A DNA stretch of 21,728 nucleotides. Origin: CAYIHX01 sp964363305. GTDB lineage: Bacteria; Bdellovibrionota; UBA1018. The DNA lies in NCBI GenBank assembly GCA_964363305.1, contig CAYIHX010000059.1, positions 1-21,728 on the forward strand, given 5' to 3'. Below are positions 1 through 5,123 of the stretch, piece by piece (the stretch's first letter is position 1; every line of letters begins with the position of its first letter). The notes under the pieces were generated by a model, which saw nothing but the letters and a program-made list of their open reading frames with translations, did no database searches and was not told where the DNA came from. The position numbers were made by a program, and so were the translations under genes.

Positions 1-716
1 AGGGCTTCAGGGAGGGGGGGGCGTTTTCGTTTTTCTTCAATCGGCAAGAAGGGGAAGGTGCTGGTGCCGCCCTCGGTGATGACTTCCGGCGGCGCGCCGA
101 GAATTCTCATGAGTTCGGTTTCTGATGTTTTCTGCGCGTTTTCCGCCGAGATGAGGGCGATCTCGGCTCGCTGGTACTGGGTCTTGAAGCGGAGGTAATC
201 GCGGCGGGTGCGCATTCCCTGGCGGTATTGGGATTCGACTGTTCGAAGCTGAGTTTGAAGCAAGGTGACTTGTTTGCCGCGAATCTCGGTGAGTCGGGTG
301 TTCAATGAATAGGTATAGAACTCGTGAGCGACGTCGAGGGTGAGGCGCGAGCGCACTTTTTCGAACTCGATCTCGGCCCGCGTTTCCTGCAATCGGGCTA
401 GACTGAAATTCCAAAAGCTCTGGCCGTTATCATAAAGATTCTCGGTCACGCCGAGAGTGGCGGTACCGTAGGTCTGGTCGGGCAGCGAGGTGAGGCTGGG
501 GGAGTTGTTTAGACCGGAGCGGGCGGTGAAGTCGAGGGAGGGGAAGAAGCGGGCGAGGGCATTTTTCCTGGAGCGCTCTTGAATCTGGACCTCGAGCCGG
601 GCGACGTCGATGGCCGGGGCGTGCTCGACCGCATATTCGATGGCCTTCTTCAGGTCGTAGACGGGGCGGGTTGAGGGCTCCGCGGCAAAGCTGATGAGGG
701 CAAAAAAGATCAGCAT
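1..716 (-). CDS. TolC-family outer membrane efflux protein, N-terminal part (cut by window edge)
   Basis: The minus-strand frame is open from an ATG at 716 to base 1, giving about 238 residues without a stop; the C-terminal half lies outside the window. The protein starts with a short hydrophobic leader (LIFFALISFAA) followed by DLKKAIEYAVEHAPAIDVAR, the typical opening helix of outer membrane efflux proteins. Next come FFPSLDFTA and LGVTENLYDNGQSFW, matching the family's periplasmic helix/beta-strand alternation, then long helices with QYRQGMRTRRDYLRF. TolC homologues form trimeric channels that take substrates from inner-membrane pumps across the outer membrane. An in-frame GTG at 728 would add VRHL and supply the positive N-region the leader otherwise lacks; AAGGTG upstream of 716 could be the ribosome site for the ATG. 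No pump partner is visible on this side. The family call is confident; substrate is unknown. Confidence 0.85.
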   Translation of the reverse strand, partial: MLIFFALISFAAEPSTRPVYDLKKAIEYAVEHAPAIDVARLEVQIQERSRKNALARFFPSLDFTARSGLNNSPSLTSLPDQTYGTATLGVTENLYDNGQSFWNFSLARLQETRAEIEFEKVRSRLTLDVAHEFYTYSLNTRLTEIRGKQVTLLQTQLRTVESQYRQGMRTRRDYLRFKTQYQRAEIALISAENAQKTSETELMRILGAPPEVITEGGTSTFPFLPIEEKRKRPPLPEA

Positions 717-760
717 GAGGTGTCGCACCTTCGCGCCTGGGGTAGGTGGGGGTCAAATGA

Positions 761-795
761 AAAGGACGTATCTCTGAGTCAGAGATACGTCCTTT
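761..795. terminator. Perfect 17-bp inverted repeat, probable terminator
   Basis: AAAGGACGTATCTCTGA (761-777) is followed after one base by its exact reverse complement (779-795). It lies just downstream of the minus-strand GX3 lipoprotein gene and just upstream of the minus-strand TolC-like gene. In RNA the innermost pairs would open to form a loop; on the minus strand the stem is followed by a T-rich TTCATTT. It probably ends the lipoprotein transcript. The near-absence of a spacer also allows a symmetric protein-binding site. Confidence 0.6.
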
Positions 796-824
796 ACAGA
801 AAGAGGATAGAGCGCCGAGTGGGG

Positions 825-2183
825 TTAGATCCCTGGTCGGCTGACGCCGCGGGCTCGCACCGCTGCTCGTGATTCTTCGCTCGCGCGCAGGTTGGCTCGG
901 GCGTTTGCCGAGGTGGCCGCGATTTGAGCGCGGGTCTCAGCCTTCACGAGCGCAGGGAATTGCGCGGTGAAGACGTTGACGACCTTGCCGTGTCCGTTGC
1001 GTACGGCCCAGCTCATCAGCTGACCGTTCGGTGCCACACCAAATTTCGGTGCGGTTTCACGCAGCTCGCGCAGCGTAAGGGCGGCCGGGGAGGTCGAGCT
1101 CGCCGCAGCGGCCCAAGGGCAGTTATCGACGTAGCCATCGTTGTAGCCTTGAGCCCAGCCGGCATAGATACCCCCGCTTCCGCCGATGATGCTGCCATCC
1201 GCGTCAGAAGCGATCAGCTCGCCGTAACCGTAGTCGAGATCGGCGTAGCCGCTTTCCTCGTTGACGGCGTAGTTGGCCGCGTATGCGTTGTTGTATCCCG
1301 TGGCGTAACCGGCTGCATCACCTGCCGAGACCGCTGGGGAGTAATTTGCGTTATAGCAGTTGGTGTAGTTGGTTTGCTCACCGACTTGCCGCCCGTCGGC
1401 CAAGCCTTGGGCTCGGCCGGCGTTATAGCCTGCCGCGATACCGACGTCGAAGCCCGCAGATGCTCCCGACAGCTCGCCCACGGTGTAGGCCGCTTGATAG
1501 GGGCCATTCGCGGCCGTTCCCGCGGTCAAGCCCAGATTGTACTGCGTGGCTCGATAGGTGGCGCTATAGCCCTGGTTGTAACAGGCCGTCTGGTCGGCCG
1601 CAGTGGCGCCGCCGGTGAGGCAAGCCGTTGCGCCGTCGTCGTAACCGGGCATGTATCCATCGGTGTAACCGTCCGTGTAGCCGGTCGCAGTGCCGGCCGC
1701 GAAACCGTCGTTCGCGCCGTCGATGCCCCCGTTGTTTTCGCCTCGATCCTGGCCGATCACGAAGCCATCATCGTAGCCATCGAGGCTGCCGTTGGCGGCG
1801 CCGTTGTTGCAAACCGCTGGGTCGCTGAGGCCGGCGAGTTGCCCTTCGGTATACGCGCCTGGGTAGGCGGCATTATAGCCTGCGGGGCTGGAGTATCCAT
1901 TGGAGTAGCCGACTGGGTAGCCAGCCTCATAGCCTTGGGCTTCACCTTGGGCGGGGGTCAGGGCTTGGCCGACCTGGTAGCCGCGGGTGTAGTCTTGATT
2001 CATTTGGGCGGTGGCGGCATCGGCGCCTCGGTTAAAGTCAGGTCGAAGTTCAGGGCTGGTGCAGTCGGGGCTGTTGTCGCAGGCCGTGACCAGCGAAGAG
2101 AGGGCGGCGAGAACAGCGACGGAGGCGGCGAGGGAGGAGCGGCGCCAGTAGCGATCCAGGGAGTCGTTGGTTTGGGGGAGCAT
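825..2183 (-). CDS. Lipoprotein built of GX3 (Gly/Tyr-rich tetrapeptide) repeats
   Basis: A 452-residue protein with a positive N-region (RYWRR), a hydrophobic stretch and the lipobox LVTAC (lipidated Cys35). From about residue 66 to 350 it is dominated by glycine every fourth residue, often as GY.., for example GYTDGYTDGYMPGYDDG. The register is broken by short inserts carrying cysteines (C125, C188, C201, C276, C355, plus C41), which could form disulfides. The last 95 residues are non-repetitive, Ala/Arg-rich and probably helical. Glycine at four-residue spacing resembles the deca-GX3 motif of Yae1 proteins and the GxxxG runs of FliH, but here the run is far longer and the protein is exported, so this is likeness of pattern, not homology. 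The ATG at 2183 is chosen because it gives a standard lipoprotein signal; an upstream in-frame start at 2249 would bury it. Function unknown; a structural or surface role is a guess. Confidence 0.8.
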   Translation of the reverse strand: MLPQTNDSLDRYWRRSSLAASVAVLAALSSLVTACDNSPDCTSPELRPDFNRGADAATAQMNQDYTRGYQVGQALTPAQGEAQGYEAGYPVGYSNGYSSPAGYNAAYPGAYTEGQLAGLSDPAVCNNGAANGSLDGYDDGFVIGQDRGENNGGIDGANDGFAAGTATGYTDGYTDGYMPGYDDGATACLTGGATAADQTACYNQGYSATYRATQYNLGLTAGTAANGPYQAAYTVGELSGASAGFDVGIAAGYNAGRAQGLADGRQVGEQTNYTNCYNANYSPAVSAGDAAGYATGYNNAYAANYAVNEESGYADLDYGYGELIASDADGSIIGGSGGIYAGWAQGYNDGYVDNCPWAAAASSTSPAALTLRELRETAPKFGVAPNGQLMSWAVRNGHGKVVNVFTAQFPALVKAETRAQIAATSANARANLRASEESRAAVRARGVSRPGI

Positions 2184-2376
2184 GGTGGGGATTTCCAATT
2201 CTGCCACTGTTCGTGCCGTGGCCGCGCGGGTTTCACATCGGGGGCCCACTAACGCATCTGACGCATTGAGTCAACAATGGCGGCGACCTGCAATACGGGG
2301 AATACGTTCCGGGAGGCTTAGCGACTGCGTACGTTCAAATTTGATTTGTACATAAATAAAACCTATACTTCTATTT
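2184..2376. other. Divergent intergenic region
   Basis: This region separates the minus-strand GX3 lipoprotein from the plus-strand ATPase. A possible minus-strand -35 (TTGACT, 2269-2274) serves the lipoprotein, but no convincing -10 is visible. The half next to the ATPase is abruptly AT-rich and holds its promoter. No small gene is apparent. Confidence 0.4.
2341..2369 (+). promoter_or_regulatory. Sigma-70-type promoter producing a likely leaderless mRNA
   Basis: TTGATT (2341-2346) is separated by 17 bp from TATACT (2364-2369), matching 4/6 and 5/6 of the consensus at ideal spacing. The ATPase ATG begins 8 bases after the -10, which is where transcription should start. There is no purine-rich ribosome site before the ATG, so the mRNA probably starts at or within a base of AUG. 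Confidence 0.6.
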
Positions 2377-3543
2377 ATGCGCACAGATAAAGGTGCTGGT
2401 TTTCAACGGGAATTAAATGTTTTAAGTTTAAAAAGCTCCGTTTTTCTTCTCGGCCCTCGAATGACTGGAAAGACAACCCTTCTGGAGTCCCTGACAGCGC
2501 ATCATCGGGTTGATCTTTTAGACCTAGAAGCAGAGACACGATATCGAACCCAGCCAGAAATTCTTTGGGAGGAGCTGAACAAACTCCAACCGAACTCCAC
2601 GGTAATCATCGACGAAATTCAGAAGATTCCGGAGCTTCTCAATACGGTGCAGCGTGGGATTGATAAGCTCAAATTGCGATTCATACTTTCAGGCTCGAGC
2701 GCGAGAAAACTCAGGAGAAGCGGGGCCAACCTTTTAGGGGGAAGGGCCATCGATTTGCGGATTTTTCCTCTCACATTACAGGAGATCAGTGGTCGCCTGG
2801 GACTCAAAGAGGTCTTGCGTTGGGGTTCCTTGCCTCGCATCGCGACTCTTCTTGAAACAAACGATGTGGCAGAGGTAGTCGCAATACTGCGGACCTATCA
2901 ATCGCTTTATATTCAACAAGAGATTCAAATCGAAGCTCTTGTGAGAAACCTCGCTGCGTTCCAGCGATTTCTCCAAATTGCCGCTGCCTGCCACGGTCAG
3001 ATGATTGAATACTCCACGATCGCTCGCGATTGCGGGGTTTCAGCCCCGACGGTTAAAGAATATTTTCAGATTCTGGAGGATTCTTTGGTGGCTAATCTCC
3101 TGTGGCCCTACGACCGCAGTGAGCGCAAGAAAGCTCGGCCCAAATTCTATTTCTTCGATAATGGGGTTGTTCGCGCGATTCAAGGTCGACTGACTGCCGA
3201 ACCGAGCCCAGAAGAGTTGGGCCATCTTTTCGAGGGCTGGTTCGTGCAAGAAGCGCGACGTATTCTGCATTATCAAAGTAAAGAACATGAACTCGCCCTG
3301 TGGCGGAAAGATCGGCACGAAATCGATTTGCTTTTTACGAGATCTGGTAAACCCGTGCTCGCCATGGAACTCAAATCAGGTCAACACATCCGCAAAGAGC
3401 CGAGTGAAGATGCCTTTAAGGCAGTTTTCCCCACGGTACCCCTGGTGATCGTGTCATTGAAAGACCGGCACAATCGAAAAACCGAAGAAGGCAGGGAGAT
3501 CCTCACCGTCTCCTCCGCCCTTGAGATGATCAAGGCGCTTTAG
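2377..3543 (+). CDS. AAA_14/DUF4143-type ATPase
   Basis: A 388-residue protein with Walker A GPRMTGKTTL at about residues 27-36, Walker B VIIDEIQKIP at about 77-86, and a sensor-like SGSSAR near 105. The C-terminal half matches the DUF4143 arrangement: a helical winged-helix-like part (SAPTVKEYFQILEDSLVANLL), FFDNGVVRAI, then a PD-(D/E)XK-like fold with EIDLLF and AMELKSG. The length is normal for this family, which is scattered and accessory in bacteria and archaea and whose role is poorly defined. No partner gene is adjacent. Base composition looks AT-richer than most of the window, with codons such as TTT, AAA and ATT more frequent, suggesting horizontal acquisition. The family call is confident; the biochemical role is not known. 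Confidence 0.88.
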   Translation: MRTDKGAGFQRELNVLSLKSSVFLLGPRMTGKTTLLESLTAHHRVDLLDLEAETRYRTQPEILWEELNKLQPNSTVIIDEIQKIPELLNTVQRGIDKLKLRFILSGSSARKLRRSGANLLGGRAIDLRIFPLTLQEISGRLGLKEVLRWGSLPRIATLLETNDVAEVVAILRTYQSLYIQQEIQIEALVRNLAAFQRFLQIAAACHGQMIEYSTIARDCGVSAPTVKEYFQILEDSLVANLLWPYDRSERKKARPKFYFFDNGVVRAIQGRLTAEPSPEELGHLFEGWFVQEARRILHYQSKEHELALWRKDRHEIDLLFTRSGKPVLAMELKSGQHIRKEPSEDAFKAVFPTVPLVIVSLKDRHNRKTEEGREILTVSSALEMIKAL

Positions 3544-3585
3544 AGTCACCACTGGCAAGGAGGAAGACCTACAAACGTGTCCTCA

Positions 3586-3735
3586 CTAACCGGAAACCCA
3601 CGCTATCAAAATGTTGGGATGGGTTAGCGAGGCAGCGCCGCGAGTACCGATACGTGAAAGGATACTCGATCCCTTGAATGCGCGGTTTTCCGAACCTTCA
3701 ACCCAAGCCGGCTTCCCGTCCATGGAACCCGATAA
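3586..3735 (-). pseudogene. Possible 3' remnant of a formylglycine-generating-enzyme-like (SUMF) gene
   Basis: On the minus strand a short frame ending at a TAG (3586-3588) reads DGKPAWVEGSENRAFKG, then RIGTRGAASLTHPN, then IAWVSG. The order, with an aromatic/GSENRAFKG block, a basic/Ala block, HPN and a short C-terminal tail, recalls the C-terminal ends of SUMF/FGE-sulfatase-domain proteins (which usually finish in GFRC/V..). The key GFR is not present and no upstream domain remains. This is recognition by eye of about 45 residues and may be coincidence. Confidence 0.2.
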
Positions 3736-3761
3736 AGTATTCATTTCTATACAAACATGCT

Positions 3762-3789
3762 TTGCAGGTGAAAATTTTTCGTCTAAATT
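3762..3789 (+). promoter_or_regulatory. Candidate promoter with the -10 directly before the start codon
   Basis: TTGCAG (3762-3767), a 16-bp spacer and TAAATT (3784-3789) precede the ATG at 3796 by 6 bases. There is no Shine-Dalgarno sequence in between, so this transcript too could be leaderless. Confidence 0.45.
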
Positions 3790-3795
3790 GAGTGT

Positions 3796-4146
3796 ATGAA
3801 GACTCACAATCGTTTCGTGTCGAGTATGATCGCTGTCCTCCTTGCTGGTTCGGTGCTCTCCGCTTGTGGGCTGGAGACGGGTAGTTATACTTGCGATCGT
3901 ACAACGGTTTCTGACGATAACACCTGTGTGTATTACCCTTCGGCGGTTCGGACATCAGTCGTAGCGGTTTGCTCAACGGGCACCGTAGCGAGTGGAGATA
4001 CCTGTTCCTCCACGAATCGCGTAGGTCGGTGCGAATATACTGCTTCTGGATCGACGACCACGACACACTATTATACGACCGCCAATTCTGTGGCTTCCGC
4101 GCAGGCAGGTTGTACCCTCATCAACGGTACGTTCACGGCCAACTAG
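3796..4146 (+). CDS. Small Cys-rich lipoprotein of unknown function
   Basis: A 116-residue protein with a classic type II signal: MKTHNR, a hydrophobic core and the lipobox LSAC with Cys24. The mature part is short, Thr/Ser-rich and has six further cysteines (near residues 33, 44, 59, 70, 79 and 106), an even number compatible with three disulfides. CVYYPSAV, CSTGTVASGDTC and CEYTASG blocks look like a degenerate internal repeat, each a Cys followed by a short beta-like segment. No family is recognised. It stands alone, about 50 bp from a duplicated fragment of the neighbouring outer-membrane gene, and has its own promoter. Envelope anchoring is well supported; the role is unknown. Confidence 0.75.
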   Translation: MKTHNRFVSSMIAVLLAGSVLSACGLETGSYTCDRTTVSDDNTCVYYPSAVRTSVVAVCSTGTVASGDTCSSTNRVGRCEYTASGSTTTTHYYTTANSVASAQAGCTLINGTFTAN

Positions 4147-4195
4147 TCGGTCACGATCGTCTGCTTGGCACACGCGAGGCGGTTGAGTTTACATC

Positions 4196-4299
4196 CCTCA
4201 GAGCAACGAACCCTGCAACGAGAAGAAGAGATCGGTGGAGCCGCCGCGGGCTCGGTCAAAGCCATGATGAAGGTCGAGCCTCCAGCGGATCGGCGAGTT
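4196..4299 (-). repeat. 104-bp direct repeat, left copy: orphan 3' fragment of the 5022-8009 gene
   Basis: This block matches 5020-5123 at 102 of 104 positions. It encodes, on the minus strand, the last 33 residues and stop codon of the outer-membrane protease/barrel gene but is detached from it by the toxin-antitoxin cassette. One difference is silent; the other changes Gly to Arg (WGLDLHH to WRLDLHH). It is a non-functional gene end left beyond the inserted cassette. Confidence 0.92.
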
Positions 4300-4313
4300 T
4301 GCCTCCTTCAGTG

Positions 4314-4325
4314 TTTAGCGCTAAA
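4314..4325. promoter_or_regulatory. 12-bp perfect palindrome, candidate operator
   Basis: TTTAGCGCTAAA lies 24 bp upstream of the PIN-domain start codon, between the left repeat and the ribosome site. Toxin-antitoxin operons are commonly autorepressed at palindromes in this position, so it is a candidate binding site for the toxin-antitoxin complex. Confidence 0.4.
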
Positions 4326-4349
4326 GTCGCATTTGGATAGGGAGGCGAA

Positions 4350-4808
4350 ATGAAACCACGGCTCTACATTGACACATCAGTTATTGGTGGATGCTTGGAT
4401 GAAGAATTTGCCGAAGACTCAATCCGACTCGTAAACGCCGCAAAGGACGGTAAGGCGACCTTTGTGATTAGCGATACGGTTTACGAGGAAGTGATGAAAG
4501 CCCCGCAGGAAGTTCGTGATGTTTTAAGTGCAATCCCAAACGAGGCGATTGAGACGCTGATGGAAACGGCGGCCATTGCCGAGCTTCGAGATGCTTACTT
4601 GGCAGCGAAAATTCTTAACGCGAAGTCGAGAAATGATGCCATCCATGTTGCGTATGCGACGATTGCTCGCGTGGACGCGATTGTTTCTTGGAATTTTAAG
4701 CACATTGTCCGGTTTGATAAAATCAAGGCATTCAACCAGGTTAATTTTCAAAATGGCTATGGAGTACTTCAGATCGTTTCCCCGAAGGAGGTTTTATTCG
4801 ATGAGTGA
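4350..4808 (+). CDS. PIN-domain toxin (VapC-like ribonuclease)
   Basis: A 152-residue single PIN domain, the usual size. It opens with LYIDTSVIGG (first catalytic Asp at 8), has the second acidic site in DTVYEEV (E46/E47), the third in SRNDAIHVAYA (D96), and the family's closing SWNFKHIV, with Asn115 near the fourth acidic position. PIN proteins are Mg-dependent RNases; VapC toxins cleave tRNA or rRNA to stop translation. A good ribosome site (GGGAGG, 6-7 nt before ATG 4350) supports the start. It overlaps the downstream small gene by 8 nt, so this is a toxin-first operon, the reverse of classical vapBC order. The DNA is clearly AT-richer than the genes around it. Toxic activity is inferred from family and layout. 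Confidence 0.88.
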   Translation: MKPRLYIDTSVIGGCLDEEFAEDSIRLVNAAKDGKATFVISDTVYEEVMKAPQEVRDVLSAIPNEAIETLMETAAIAELRDAYLAAKILNAKSRNDAIHVAYATIARVDAIVSWNFKHIVRFDKIKAFNQVNFQNGYGVLQIVSPKEVLFDE

Positions 4809-4998
4809 GAAAAAAAAGACGTTTGATTGCGTCGAAATGAAAAACAAAATTCAGGAACAAATTTATGAAAAAACCAAGCATATGACTTGGGAAGAGGAAC
4901 GCGAATATCGTCGTAAGCAAATAGAAACCGGACCATTTGCTGAAAAATGGAAAGCAATTCAAGACCGTCAAGCGCGTAAATCTAGAAAAGTAGGCTGA
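4801..4998 (+). CDS. Small charged protein, probable cognate antitoxin
   Basis: A 65-residue, highly charged protein whose ATG lies inside the end of the PIN gene (ATGAGTGA overlap), with a strong AAGGAGG about 8 nt upstream. The sequence has TFDCVEMKNKIQEQIYEKTK, then MTWEEEREYRRKQIETGPFAEKW, reading as two or three amphipathic helices with no ribbon-helix-helix or AbrB signature. I recall similar short FDxVxMKxxxxExIYE..(T/S)xEEExEYxR proteins as companions of this PIN type. The role as antitoxin, binding and blocking the toxin and perhaps repressing the operon, is inferred from size, coupling and partner. AT-rich like the toxin gene. Confidence 0.72.
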   Translation: MSEKKKTFDCVEMKNKIQEQIYEKTKHMTWEEEREYRRKQIETGPFAEKWKAIQDRQARKSRKVG

Positions 4999-5019
4999 TT
5001 GGCGCCTCCCGCTCCATCA

Positions 5020-5123
5020 CCTCAGAGCAACGAACCCTGCAACGAGAAGAAGAGATCGGTGGAGCCGCCGCGGGCCCGGTCAAAGCCATGATGAAGGTCG
5101 AGCCCCCAGCGGATCGGCGAGTT
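5020..5123 (-). repeat. 104-bp direct repeat, right copy: functional 3' end of the 5022-8009 gene
   Basis: This is the second copy of the block at 4196-4299, with the two copies beginning 824 bp apart. It is part of the intact coding sequence, covering the last 33 codons and the TGA at 5022-5024. Identity between copies starts at the two bases after the stop codon and ends abruptly within the coding region, so the repeat is defined by the gene end. This is the pattern left when an insertion regenerates the 3' end of its target. Confidence 0.92.

Larger units (their letters stand above)
3544..3795. other. Intergenic stretch between ATPase and small lipoprotein
   Basis: No convincing intact gene is seen. 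Both strands have short open frames. The minus-strand one resembles the end of a protein and is listed separately as a possible remnant. The last 35 bases contain the promoter of the downstream lipoprotein. Confidence 0.4.

Noticed and set aside
825..2183. Possible DNA-level minisatellite or CRISPR-like array in the repeat gene
   Set aside because: The repeats are at the amino-acid level with divergent DNA; there are no constant repeat units with unique spacers.
924..2252. 442-codon plus-strand open frame opposite the GX3 lipoprotein
   Set aside because: It is an antisense by-product of the regular Gly/Tyr codon pattern. The minus strand has a proper lipoprotein signal and repeat structure; the plus frame is a low-complexity Val/Gly/Arg/Ala mix with no domain.
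3611..3799. 62-codon plus-strand frame before the small lipoprotein
   Set aside because: No ribosome site or family likeness, and it covers the promoter of the next gene.
4196..5123. Insertion sequence or transposon flanked by target duplications
   Set aside because: Target duplications of transposons are a few bases long, there are no terminal inverted repeats and no transposase gene; the 104-bp repeats are gene-end copies.
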